Part shown: positions 28,102-38,137 of the stretch, piece after piece
Layout of the letters: the number at the start of each line of letters is the position of its first letter
How positions within the stretch are numbered: position 1 is the stretch's first letter
From: Allosphingosinicella indica
GTDB taxonomy: Bacteria; Pseudomonadota; Alphaproteobacteria; Sphingomonadales; Sphingomonadaceae
Direction of reading: 5' to 3'
Length of the DNA stretch: 64,000 bases
NCBI RefSeq assembly: GCF_900177405.1
Contig: NZ_LT840185.1
Coordinates: 1,727,501 to 1,791,500 of the forward strand
Notes under the pieces: model-generated
The model's database searches: none
What the model saw: the letters and a program-made list of their open reading frames with translations, nothing else
Told to the model about the DNA's origin: nothing
Translations under genes and position numbers: made by a program

Positions 28102-28884
28102 ATGAAACTCGATTCCAGCATTTCGGCGGTCGTCACCGGCGGCGCCTCCGGCCTCGGCGAAGCGACAGCGCGCGCGCTCGCCGCGAAGGGCGTGAAGGTC
28201 GCCCTGTTCGATCGCGACGCCGACAAAGGCGAGAAGGTCGCGGCCGAGATCGGCGGGGTGTTCTGCCAGGTCGATGTGACGTCCGACGAGTCGGTTGATG
28301 CGGGGTTCGAGAAGGCGCGCGCAGCCAACGGGCAGGAGCGCATCCTCGTCAATTGCGCGGGCGTCGCCAACGCGGTGAAGACCGTCGGCCGCGACAAGAC
28401 CACGGGCGAGAAGAGAGCCTATCCGATCCACCAGTTCGAGCTGGCGATCCAGATCAACCTGATCGGATCGTTCCGCTGCCTTTCCAAGTCCGCGCTCGGC
28501 ATGGTCGATCTCGATCCGCTCGACGATGGCGAGAAGGGCCTCGTCATCAACACCGCCTCGGTCGCCGCGCAGGACGGGCAGATCGGCCAGGCCGCTTATG
28601 CCGCCTCCAAGGCGGGTGTGCTCGGCATGGCGCTCCCCGTGGCGCGCGACCTGATGGGCGAGGGCATCCGCGTCAACACGATCCTTCCCGGCGTATTCAA
28701 GACGCCGATGGTCGCGATGATGCCGCAGAACGTGCAGGACGCACTGGGCGCGCAGGTGCCGTTCCCCAAGCGGCTCGGCCAGGCGGAGGAATATGCCCGC
28801 CTCGCGGTGTTCATGGCGGAGAACGTCTATCTCAACGCCGAATATGTCCGCCTGGACGGCGGCATCCGCATGGCGCCGCGCTGA
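28102..28884 (+). CDS. SDR family 3-hydroxyacyl-CoA dehydrogenase (HSD10-like)
   Basis: A 260-residue SDR. Cofactor loop VTGGASGLGEATA (about 11-23), FDRDADKG after strand 2 (NAD preference), VNCAGVANAVKT, catalytic Ser in NTASVAAQDGQIGQAAYAASK with Tyr-x-x-x-Lys. The insert EKRAYPIHQFELAIQINLIG is typical of HSD17B10-like 3-hydroxyacyl-CoA dehydrogenases. Followed by a CoA-transferase and an acyl-CoA dehydrogenase, which supports a role in acyl-CoA (branched-chain or fatty acid) breakdown. Confidence 0.88.
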   Translation: MKLDSSISAVVTGGASGLGEATARALAAKGVKVALFDRDADKGEKVAAEIGGVFCQVDVTSDESVDAGFEKARAANGQERILVNCAGVANAVKTVGRDKTTGEKRAYPIHQFELAIQINLIGSFRCLSKSALGMVDLDPLDDGEKGLVINTASVAAQDGQIGQAAYAASKAGVLGMALPVARDLMGEGIRVNTILPGVFKTPMVAMMPQNVQDALGAQVPFPKRLGQAEEYARLAVFMAENVYLNAEYVRLDGGIRMAPR

Positions 28885-28890
28885 TGAATA

Positions 28891-29013
28891 TCCTCCCCCG
28901 GCATGGCCGGGGGAGGGGGACCATTCGCAGCATGGTGGAGGGGTATTCTGAGCCCGTAGGCCCCTCCACCGCGCTGCGCGCGGTCCCCCTCCCCTGCGAA
29001 ACGCAGGGGAGGA
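28891..29013. repeat. Nested palindromic repeat with three hairpins, overlapping the CoA-transferase ribosome binding site
   Basis: Three hairpins are nested: CCTCCCCCGGC/GCCGGGGGAGG at the left (28892-28916), GGTGGAGGGG/CCCCTCCACC in the middle (28934-28943 with 28961-28970), and CCTCCCCTGC/GCAGGGGAGG at the right (28988-28997 with 29003-29012). GGGGGACC and GGTCCCCC flanking the centre also pair. This is a common kind of sphingomonad intergenic repeat. Its right end contains the Shine-Dalgarno of the next gene. Confidence 0.75.
29005..29012 (+). promoter_or_regulatory. Ribosome binding site supplied by the repeat
   Basis: AGGGGAGG lies five bases before the GTG at 29018. It is the 3' arm of the last hairpin of the repeat, so it would be paired with CCTCCCCT in the folded mRNA. 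Both the position and the complementarity are directly visible; any effect on translation is inference. Confidence 0.6.
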
Positions 29014-29017
29014 TCGG

Positions 29018-30019
29018 GTGAAGCCGCTCGCTGGCATCCGCATCGTTGAGTTCGCCGGGCTCGCGCCTGCGCCTTTCGCCGCGATGATGCTGTCGGACCA
29101 CGGCGCGCACGTCGTCCGAATCGAGCGCGCCGGCTGGAACCCGCCGATCCCGCCGGAGAAGGACATCTTGCGCCGCGGCCGCGCGGAAATCCTCAGCCTC
29201 GATTTGAAGCAGCCCGACGCGGTCGCGACGGTGCGGGAGTTGGTGCGCGAAGCGGACGGGCTGATCGAGGGGTTCCGGCCGGGGGTGATGGAGCGGCTCG
29301 GGCTCGGCCCCGATGTGCTGCAGGTGGACAATCCGCGCCTCGTCTACGGGCGGATGACCGGTTGGGGGCAGACTGGGCCGCTCGCAGATACCGTCGGCCA
29401 CGACATCAACTACATCGCGCTGGCGGGCAATCTGCACGGCTACGGCCGCGCCGACGGGCCGCCGACACCACCCGCAAACGCCGTCGGCGATTTCGGCGGC
29501 GGGGGGATGATGCTCGCGTTCGGGATGCTCGCCGGCATCCTCTCGGCGCGGGCAACCGGCAAGGGATCTGTGGTCGATTGCGCGATGGTCGACGGCGCGG
29601 CGCTGCTGTCGGCGCAGACCTGGTCGCTGCTCGCCGCCGGCATGTGGCGCGACGCCCGCGGTGCCAACCTGCTCGACGGCGGCGCGGCCTGCTACGACAG
29701 CTACGAATGCGCCGATGGCCAGTGGATCGCGATCGGCGCGATCGAGCCGCATTTCTTTGCCGCGCTGTCGGACAGGCTGGCGTTGAAATCCGCGCAATTC
29801 GATCCCGCGCTGCGTGACGAGTTGACTGTGCTGTTCCGCACCCGCCCGCGCGATGCGTGGCTGGCGCTGCTCGACGGCGCCGATGCCTGCGCCGCGCCGG
29901 TGCTGTCGATGGCCGATGCACCGCGCCATCCGCACAATGCGGCGCGCGGCACCTTCATCACGGCGGACGGCATTGACCAGCCCGCGCCGGCACCCCGTTT
30001 CTCATTTCCGGAGGATTGA
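29018..30019 (+). CDS. CaiB/BaiF family CoA-transferase (alpha-methylacyl-CoA racemase-like)
   Basis: A 333-residue family III CoA-transferase fold protein, close to alpha-methylacyl-CoA racemases. Visible blocks: GIRIVEFAGLAPAPFAAMMLSDHGA at the N-terminus (abridged family motif), YGRMTGWGQTGPLADTVGHD with the catalytic His before INYIALAG, and the Asp in VDCAMVDGAALL. Somewhat short for the family (usually 350-400), lacking part of the C-terminal region. GTG start is the first in frame after the repeat. The stop overlaps the acyl-CoA dehydrogenase start by one base. Confidence 0.88.
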   Translation: MKPLAGIRIVEFAGLAPAPFAAMMLSDHGAHVVRIERAGWNPPIPPEKDILRRGRAEILSLDLKQPDAVATVRELVREADGLIEGFRPGVMERLGLGPDVLQVDNPRLVYGRMTGWGQTGPLADTVGHDINYIALAGNLHGYGRADGPPTPPANAVGDFGGGGMMLAFGMLAGILSARATGKGSVVDCAMVDGAALLSAQTWSLLAAGMWRDARGANLLDGGAACYDSYECADGQWIAIGAIEPHFFAALSDRLALKSAQFDPALRDELTVLFRTRPRDAWLALLDGADACAAPVLSMADAPRHPHNAARGTFITADGIDQPAPAPRFSFPED

Positions 30020-31161
30020 TGCTCGACACCGCCCGCCGCACCGCATTCGACGCGGAGCATGGCCTGTTCCGCGATCAGGTCCGCCGCTTCTTCGACAAGG
30101 CGCTGATCCCGCACCTCGACCGCTGGGAGGAAGAAGGCATCGTCGATCGCGACCTCTGGACGCAATGCGGCGAGACGGGACTGCTCTGCCCGACGGTGCC
30201 GGAGGAATATGGCGGGCTGGGCCTCGACTTCCGCTATAATGCGGTGATCGACGAGGAGCTGGCCTATGCGGGCTCCACTGCGGGCATCACGCTCCATTCG
30301 GACATCGTCGCCGACTATATCGTGGTCTACGGATCGGAGGCGCAGAAGCAGCATTGGCTGCCCCGGATGATCTCGGGCGAAACGCCGACCGCGATCGCGA
30401 TGACCGAGCCGGGCGCGGGATCGGATCTGCAGGGCGTGCGCACGACCGCGATCCGCGATGGCGATTCCTATGTCATCAACGGGTCGAAAACCTACATCAC
30501 CAACGGCCAGCATGCCGATCTGGTGATCGTCGTCGCCAAGACCGATCCGAGCCAGGGCGCGAAGGGCACTTCGCTGATCCTGGTCGAGGCGGACCGCGAG
30601 GGATTCGCGCGCGGGCGCAACCTCGACAAGATCGGCCTCCATTCGCAGGACACGTCGGAGATGTTCTTCAACGACGTTCGCGTGCCGGCGGACAATCTGC
30701 TGGGGCAGGAGGGTGCGGGCTTCGCCTATCTGATGAACCAGCTCCCGCAGGAGCGGCTGTCGATCGCCTGCTCGGCGCAAGGCGCGGCACAGCGCGCGTT
30801 CGATGAGGCGCTGGCCTTTACCCGCGATCGCAAGGCGTTCGGCAAGAGCGTGCTCGATTTTCAGAACACCCGCTTCACGCTCGCCGATCTCGCGACGAAG
30901 CTGCAGGTCGGCTGGGCGCATCTCGACTGGGCGATCACGCGTCATGTCGCGGGCGAGCTGACCGCCACGGAGGCGAGCGCGGCGAAGCTTTGGCACACCG
31001 AATTGCAGGGGGAGGCGTGCGACACCGCGCTCCAGCTCCACGGCGGCGCGGGCTATATGAACGAATATCTGATCGCGCGCCTCTGGCGCGACGCGCGCGT
31101 CACCCGCATCTTCGGGGGCACCAACGAGATCATGAAGGAAGTGATCGGCCGCGGGCTTTAG
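30019..31161 (+). CDS. Acyl-CoA dehydrogenase
   Basis: A 380-residue flavoenzyme that oxidises acyl-CoA to trans-2-enoyl-CoA. Family blocks: AMTEPGAGSDLQGVRT, SKTYITNGQHADLVIVVAKT, LHGGAGYMNEYLIARLWRD, and IFGGTNEIMKEVIGRGL. The usual catalytic Glu of medium-chain enzymes (YEGT) is replaced by FGGT; instead a Glu in LPQERLSIA fits the isovaleryl/long-chain type active site. The ATG at 30019 shares an A with the upstream TGA and follows GGAGGA. Works with the SDR and CoA-transferase upstream. Confidence 0.92.
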   Translation: MLDTARRTAFDAEHGLFRDQVRRFFDKALIPHLDRWEEEGIVDRDLWTQCGETGLLCPTVPEEYGGLGLDFRYNAVIDEELAYAGSTAGITLHSDIVADYIVVYGSEAQKQHWLPRMISGETPTAIAMTEPGAGSDLQGVRTTAIRDGDSYVINGSKTYITNGQHADLVIVVAKTDPSQGAKGTSLILVEADREGFARGRNLDKIGLHSQDTSEMFFNDVRVPADNLLGQEGAGFAYLMNQLPQERLSIACSAQGAAQRAFDEALAFTRDRKAFGKSVLDFQNTRFTLADLATKLQVGWAHLDWAITRHVAGELTATEASAAKLWHTELQGEACDTALQLHGGAGYMNEYLIARLWRDARVTRIFGGTNEIMKEVIGRGL

Positions 31162-31174
31162 GCGCCACTCTCGT

Positions 31175-31245
31175 TTGTCATTCCCGCGAAAGCGGGAACC
31201 CAGTCGCACCCGTCCTATGGATCGCCGCTTTCGCGGGGATGACAA
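31175..31245. repeat. Inverted repeat between convergent acyl-CoA dehydrogenase and glucokinase genes
   Basis: TTGTCATTCCCGCGAAAGCG at the left end is matched at the right end by its near-perfect reverse complement (CCGCTTTCGCGGGG then ATGACAA). Arms are about 21 bases with one mismatch, spacer about 29 bases. The TCATTCCCGCGAAAGCGGG core is a widespread short repeat in alpha- and other proteobacteria. Confidence 0.75.
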
Positions 31246-31252
31246 TGAAGGG

Positions 31253-32216
31253 TTAGTGCCGCTCCTCCCGCTCGAAGGCGACGGCAGCCCCTAGCAACCC
31301 CGGCTCGGCATAGGTGGCGAGCTTGACCGGCACGCGCTGCATCCGCTCGCGATAGCGGCCCTTGGCGGTGAAGCGCGCCTCGAAGGCGGGGCCGCGCAGC
31401 CGGTCGGGCATCCGGTTGGCGAGGCCGCCGGTGACGACGACGCCCATCGCGCCGTGCGCGAGGCTGATGTCGCCGGCCGCCGATCCGAAGCAGCGCACCA
31501 ATATCTCCAGTGCCCGCGCCGCGGTCGGGTCGCTGCGGTCGAGCGCGATCGTCCAGAGATCGCCGGCATTGTTGGCGTCCCACTCGCCGGCGCCGCCGAG
31601 GAAATTGTAGATGTCGACCAGGCCGGGGCCGGAGACGACGCGCTCCAGCGAGGCGCGGCTGTAGCGGGCGGCGATATAGTCGGCGAGATCCTCTTCCTCG
31701 GTATTGAGCGGCGCGAAGCCGATATGCGCCGCTTCGGTCTCGATCACCCGGACCGTGCCGCCCTTCCGCGACAGGATCGAGACGCCGAGCCCGGTGCCGG
31801 GGCCGAGAATACTAACGACTCCCTCATCGGGCAGCGCGCCGTCGCCGACGATCGGTTGCAGTTCCTCCGCCGTCATCACCGACACCGCATGGGCGACCGC
31901 GCCGAAATCGTTGAGCAGGACGAGGCGGTCTAGGCCGAGTTCGTCCGCGACCGTCCGGCGGTCTATCCGCCAATCGCTGTTCATGAAGCGCAGCACGTCG
32001 CCCTCGATCGGCGCGGCGACGGCGAGCGACGCGCTTTTTGGAAGCTCCGCGCCGCACTCGCGCGCGAACCGATCCCACGCAGCGCCGAGCCCCGGATATT
32101 CGCGCGTGCGATAGCGCTTCATCGGCCCGATCCCGGGCCGCGCGCCGGGCTTCAGCGTCGCCAGGGCGAAGCGCGCGTGCGTCCCGCCGATGTCGCCGAC
32201 GACGATCTGTTCGCCA

Positions 32217-32217
<1 letters not shown>
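31253..32217 (-). pseudogene. glk: Glucokinase gene with an apparent one-base frameshift after the start codon
   Basis: The 290 codons ending at 31253 encode a ROK-distant, Glk-type glucokinase (ATP + glucose to glucose-6-phosphate): LLNDFGAVAHAV, ILGPGTGLGVSIL, ETEAAHIGFAPL, GVVVTGGLANRM. Just upstream, the same frame continues into EQIVVGDIGGTHARFALAT, the essential ATP phosphate loop, but no ATG, GTG or TTG exists in that frame before an upstream TGA. An ATG at 32215-32217, overlapping the acsA stop as TAATG, is out of frame by one base; inserting one G (GCGAA to GCGGAA) would give MAEQIVVGDIGGT, the normal start. So either a real frameshift or a sequencing error. Confidence 0.8.
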
Positions 32218-34139
<1,922 letters not shown>

Positions 34140-34224
34140 TGCGGGATCGGCCGGTGTCGCATCGGCGGCCAGACCTAACGCCTGATCGCCGCCGGTGCCA
34201 GCCGCCACAAATATGAAACAATCA

Positions 34225-34253
34225 TGTCAGGCTGCTGCAACAAACGCGTCATA
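34225..34253 (+). promoter_or_regulatory. Degenerate Pho-box-like repeats upstream of the porin gene
   Basis: Three 7-mers at 11-base spacing, ATGTCAG (34225), CTGCAAC (34236) and GCGTCAT (34247), each resemble the PhoB half-site CTGTCAT to some degree. The fit is partial, but the periodicity and the location 33 bases before a phosphate-type porin start make it worth recording. Confidence 0.4.
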
Positions 34254-34285
34254 GTCGCGGCGATGAAATGTCATCGAGGTTGAAC

Positions 34286-35644
34286 ATGACGATACGACCC
34301 GTTCTCCTGCTCTCCGCATCGCTGCTCGCGATGGCGACTCCCGCCCATGCTCAGGAAGCCGCATCGCCCGAGGCGATGCGCGCCGAGATCGACGCGCTGA
34401 AGGCGCAGCTCCGCGCGCTCGAAGCCCGGCTCGACAGCGTCGCCCAGCAGCAGGCCGCGGCGCCAGCACCCGCCCCGACCGAAGTCGCGGCAGCCGCGCC
34501 AACGCCCACCAAGGCCGAGAAGGCGACCGAAGTCACCTGGAAGGGTGGGCCTGAGCTCACCCATCCCGATGGTTGGCGGTTCAAGGTGCGTGGCCGGCTG
34601 CAGATCGACGCCGGCACGGTCTCCAGCCCGCGCAGCTTCTCGGACACCGGCCTCGGTTTCTCGAACGAGATCCGCCGTGTGCGGCTCGGCGCGGAAGGCG
34701 ATATCCCGGGCGGCTTCGGCTATCGCGTCGAGGCGGAGTTCGCCGACAATGAAGTCGAGATGACCGACGCGTATCTGACTTACGGCAAGGGCCCGTTTGG
34801 CGTCACGCTCGGCCAGCACAACAACTTCCAGTCGCTCGACGAGCTGACCAGCGATCTCTTCACCAGCTTCATGGAGCGCGCCGCCTTCACCGACGCGTTC
34901 AATTTCGAGCGCCGCGTCGGCCTCTCGGCGGGCTACCGGCAAGGCGCATTCATGGCCAATGTCGGCGTCTTCACCGACGACATCAGCGCGCTGACCGATG
35001 ACGGCAACAACAGCCGCAGCATCGACGCGCGCGCCGTCTGGATGCCCAAGTTCGGCGACACCCAGCTCCACTTCGGCGCTTCAGGGCACCTGCGCGATTT
35101 CGGCGATCTTCCCGGTGCGCGCTATCGCCAGCGGCCCTTCATCCATTCGACCGACGTCCGCTTCATCGACACCGGCGCGCTCGGCGCCACGGGCGAGAAG
35201 GATTATGGGCTCGAGCTCGCCGCGGTCCACGGCCCGTTCCACTTCGCAGGCGAAACGCACTGGCTGCAATCCGAGCTGCCGGGAGCGGCCGATCCCACGT
35301 TCTTCGGCGGTTATGCGGAGGCGGGCTGGTTCATCACCGGCGAGAGCCGCGGCTTCAAGAATGGCGCGTGGGACCGGACCAAGCCCCTGCGCAGCGTCGC
35401 CGACGGCGGCATGGGCGCGCTGCAGGTGAACCTGCGCTACGACTATCTCGATCTGATCGACGCCGGCATCGTCGGCGGCAAGCAGAACGGCTACCTCGCC
35501 TCGCTGATCTGGACGCCGATCGCCTACATGCGGCTTGGCCTCAACTACGGCCATCTCGTCTACGACCAGGCGCGCGCATTGCCCGACGGCCGCCGCGACT
35601 ATTCGGTCGATTCGTTCGGCGTGCGCGCCGAGATCGATTTCTAA
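34286..35644 (+). CDS. Phosphate-selective porin O/P family outer membrane protein
   Basis: A 452-residue porin. Signal peptide MTIRPVLLLSASLLAMATPA ends AHA before Gln23. A periplasmic coiled-coil follows (MRAEIDALKAQLRALEARLD), a proline/alanine-rich linker, then the beta-barrel beginning RFKVRGRLQIDAG with alternating aromatic strands, ending in RAEIDF with the terminal phenylalanine needed for barrel assembly. GAGG precedes the chosen ATG by 6 bases; ATG 34268 would add six residues. Adjacent to pstS, so phosphate or polyphosphate uptake is likely. Confidence 0.9.
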   Translation: MTIRPVLLLSASLLAMATPAHAQEAASPEAMRAEIDALKAQLRALEARLDSVAQQQAAAPAPAPTEVAAAAPTPTKAEKATEVTWKGGPELTHPDGWRFKVRGRLQIDAGTVSSPRSFSDTGLGFSNEIRRVRLGAEGDIPGGFGYRVEAEFADNEVEMTDAYLTYGKGPFGVTLGQHNNFQSLDELTSDLFTSFMERAAFTDAFNFERRVGLSAGYRQGAFMANVGVFTDDISALTDDGNNSRSIDARAVWMPKFGDTQLHFGASGHLRDFGDLPGARYRQRPFIHSTDVRFIDTGALGATGEKDYGLELAAVHGPFHFAGETHWLQSELPGAADPTFFGGYAEAGWFITGESRGFKNGAWDRTKPLRSVADGGMGALQVNLRYDYLDLIDAGIVGGKQNGYLASLIWTPIAYMRLGLNYGHLVYDQARALPDGRRDYSVDSFGVRAEIDF

Positions 35645-35658
35645 GCGTCCAGACTGCG

Positions 35659-35687
35659 CTGTCATCGAACTGTCGCACGACTGTAAC
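35659..35687 (+). promoter_or_regulatory. Tandem Pho box upstream of pstS
   Basis: CTGTCAT (35659), CTGTCGC (35670) and CTGTAAC (35681) repeat at exact 11-base intervals, each starting CTGT. This is the PhoB binding layout (7-base repeats spaced by 4 AT-rich or variable bases), with three rather than two units. It ends 58 bases before the pstS ATG, so PhoB activation under phosphate limitation is strongly suggested. Confidence 0.8.
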
Positions 35688-35745
35688 CGAACCGCCCGCC
35701 GCGCCTGATAGGCGGCCGGCACATCTGAAGAGGAAGGTTAAATCC

Positions 35746-36789
35746 ATGCGCATATTGTTGGGGCTTGGCGCGGCGGCGGTGCTGCTCGCGGGGTGCGGCG
35801 ACGGCGCCGGCGGGGGGCAGCAGAGCGCGGTCCGTCCGATCCGCGCGGTGGGATCCTCCACCGTCTATCCGTTCACCACCGCGGTCGCCGAGCAGTTCGC
35901 ACGTGCCAACCCTCAGTTCGGCGCGCCGACAGTGGAATCGACCGGCACCGGCGGCGGCATGAAGCTGTTCTGCGCGGGTGTCGGCATCAACCAGCCCGAC
36001 GTGGTCAACGCGTCGCGCCGGATGAAGCGCTCCGAATATGCCGATTGCGCCAACAACGGCGTCGATCAGGTGATCGAGCTGCAGATCGGCATCGATGGCA
36101 TCGCCTTCGTCGAATCGAACAATGGCCCGCGTTTCAAGCTGACCCCGGCGCAGGTCTATCAGGCGCTCGCCAAGACGCCCTACGGCAAGCCGCAGACCGC
36201 GGTGAACTGGTCCGACGTCGATCCCGCGCTGCCCAAGATCAAGATCCAGGTCTACGGCCCGCCGCCTACCAGCGGCACCCGCGACGCGCTCGCCGAGCTG
36301 ATCCTCGAAAAGGGCTGCGACGCCAATGCCGAGATGAAGGCGCTGAAGGAGAAGGACAGCGATCAGCACAAGACCGTCTGCACGACGATCCGCGAGGACG
36401 GCGTCTATGTCGAGGCGGGGGAGAACGACAATCTGCTGATCCAGAAGGTGGAGGCCAACCCGACCGCGATCGGCGTCCTCGGCTACAGTTTCCTCGAGCG
36501 CAATTCCGACAAGGTGCACGGTGTGCCCTTGAACGACGTGACGCCGACCTACGAGACGATCTCGACCTTCGCCTATCCCGGCGCGCGTCCGCTCTACGTC
36601 TATGTGAAGGGCCAGCATCTCGACGCGATCCCGGGCCTGCGCGAATTCGTCGCCGAATATGCCAAGTCGTGGAACCCCGACGGCTTGCTGGTGAAGCGCG
36701 GCCTCATCGCCTCGCCCGACGCGCAGCGCACCGCGGCGACCGACGTCGCGGCGAAGTTCACCGCGCTGGACCCGAACCAGCTCAAATAA
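35746..36789 (+). CDS. pstS: Phosphate ABC transporter substrate-binding lipoprotein
   Basis: A 347-residue PstS with a lipoprotein signal (MRILLGLGAAAVLLAGC, Cys17). Phosphate-binding loops are visible: RAVGSSTVYPFTTAVAEQF (about 33-51), STGTGGGMKLFC, and the PPTSGTRDALAE helix cap. A cysteine pair (GCDANAEMK, KTVCTTI) may form a disulfide. It delivers phosphate to the PstCAB transporter, whose genes are not adjacent in this window. A Pho box lies upstream and a strong terminator downstream, so it is transcribed alone. Confidence 0.92.
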   Translation: MRILLGLGAAAVLLAGCGDGAGGGQQSAVRPIRAVGSSTVYPFTTAVAEQFARANPQFGAPTVESTGTGGGMKLFCAGVGINQPDVVNASRRMKRSEYADCANNGVDQVIELQIGIDGIAFVESNNGPRFKLTPAQVYQALAKTPYGKPQTAVNWSDVDPALPKIKIQVYGPPPTSGTRDALAELILEKGCDANAEMKALKEKDSDQHKTVCTTIREDGVYVEAGENDNLLIQKVEANPTAIGVLGYSFLERNSDKVHGVPLNDVTPTYETISTFAYPGARPLYVYVKGQHLDAIPGLREFVAEYAKSWNPDGLLVKRGLIASPDAQRTAATDVAAKFTALDPNQLK

Positions 36790-36817
36790 GCGCCATCCCC
36801 CAGGCGCGATCGACTGA

Positions 36818-36847
36818 CCCCGCGGCCTCACTGGCCGCGGGGTTTTT
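36818..36847 (+). terminator. Rho-independent terminator after pstS
   Basis: CCCCGCGGCC at 36818-36827 pairs perfectly with GGCCGCGGGG at 36833-36842 across the loop TCACT, followed by TTTTT. A ten-base-pair GC stem and T-run make this a confident intrinsic terminator that separates pstS from the glycan cassette. Confidence 0.93.
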
Positions 36848-36922
36848 GTTGGGCGCCCCTCCGGCATCAGCACATAATTTACCCCTCCGGCGCTAGGTCG
36901 TTTTGTTGCGTCGCGGAACGGA

Positions 36923-38137
36923 ATGGCGATGGGAGCAGAGACGGCGATTGCGGCGGCCGGACACCGGCCTTTCAGCAGCGTCCCGCATACCGGCGGCGAC
37001 GGGCTGCTCGCCGTGCGCTCGGCGCCGGTGCGCGACGTGCCTTTCTCGCTACGTGCCGAATGGCAGGCGCTGGCCGCCGATGCGGCGGAACCCAATTGCT
37101 TCAACGAGCCGTGGTTCGTCGCGGCGGGGCTCAAGCATCTCTCGGGCGACGGCGTGCGGCTGATTGAGGTACGATCGGCGATGCCGGGCGAGCCGCTGAT
37201 CGGCGTGCTGCCCGTCCATATCGGCGCCGATTACGGGCGGATGCGGGTCAGCCATGTCCGCAACTGGAAGCATCATCACGATTTTCTCGCGACGCCGCTG
37301 ATCCGCCACGGCTACGAAGGCGCCTTTTGGTGCGCGGTCCTGCGGCATCTCGACGCGGCCGACTGGGCGCCGGGCTTTTTCCACGTCAACGGCCTGGTCG
37401 AGGGCGGCCCGGTGCATCACGGGCTTGAGCTCGCTGCGGGGGCGCACGATCGCGAGGCGGCGGTCGTCCACCGGATTGAGCGCGCCTTGCTGCAGAGCGA
37501 CCTCGGCGCAGACGCCTATTACGAAACACAGGTCCGCAAGAAGAAGCGCAAGGAGCTGAAACGCCTGCGCAACCGGCTGGAGGAGCTGGGTCCGGTCGCA
37601 CTGCACGCGCTCGGGCCGCGCGAGGCGCTGGAGCCCTGGTGCGACGCCTTCCTGTCGCTGGAGAAGCGCGGCTGGAAGGGGCGCGCGCATTCCGCGCTCG
37701 CCTCGCGGCCCGAAACTGCAGCCTTTTTCCGCGATGCGCTGGCCGGCGCGCGGGCGGCGGGGCGGCTGGAGATGCTGCGGCTCGATCTCGGCGAACGGCC
37801 GATCGCGATGCTGGTCAACTTCCTCGCCGCGCCCGGCGCCTTCTCGTTCAAGATTGCCTTCGACGAGGAATTCGCGCGCTTCTCGCCCGGCGTGCTGATC
37901 GAGCTGGAGAATCTCCGCATCCTCGACCGGCCCGACATCGCCTGGATGGATAGCTGCGCGGCCGAGAAGCATAATATGATCGACAGCCTGTGGGGCGGCC
38001 GCCGCGCGATTGTGCGGGTCAGCGTGCCGCTGAGCGGGCTCCAGCGCGCCGCGACCTACCGGCTGTGCCGCACGCTGGAGCAGGCCTCCGCCGCGCGCCG
38101 TGCCTTCCTGTCGCAGGTGAAGGAGGCGCTGGCATGA
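36923..38137 (+). CDS. BioF2/CelD-like GNAT acetyltransferase
   Basis: A 404-residue cytosolic protein. The N-terminal half recalls FemAB/CelD proteins (NEPWFVAAGLKHL, VLPVHIGADYGRMRVSHVRNWKH). Residues about 195-345 form the second GNAT-like domain: YYETQVRKKKRKELKRLRNR, DAFLSLEKRGWKGR, RLEMLRLDLGERPIAMLVNF, FSFKIAFDEEFARFSPGVLI. This domain is found in acyltransferases linked to exopolysaccharide or cellulose operons. No signal peptide. First gene of a four-gene coupled run; it overlaps the next gene by four bases. The acyl acceptor is probably a sugar or peptide precursor, by context. Confidence 0.8.
   Translation: MAMGAETAIAAAGHRPFSSVPHTGGDGLLAVRSAPVRDVPFSLRAEWQALAADAAEPNCFNEPWFVAAGLKHLSGDGVRLIEVRSAMPGEPLIGVLPVHIGADYGRMRVSHVRNWKHHHDFLATPLIRHGYEGAFWCAVLRHLDAADWAPGFFHVNGLVEGGPVHHGLELAAGAHDREAAVVHRIERALLQSDLGADAYYETQVRKKKRKELKRLRNRLEELGPVALHALGPREALEPWCDAFLSLEKRGWKGRAHSALASRPETAAFFRDALAGARAAGRLEMLRLDLGERPIAMLVNFLAAPGAFSFKIAFDEEFARFSPGVLIELENLRILDRPDIAWMDSCAAEKHNMIDSLWGGRRAIVRVSVPLSGLQRAATYRLCRTLEQASAARRAFLSQVKEALA

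Noticed and set aside
36600-36785. Small minus-strand open frame inside pstS
   Set aside because: Antisense to the conserved pstS C-terminus with no ribosome binding site.
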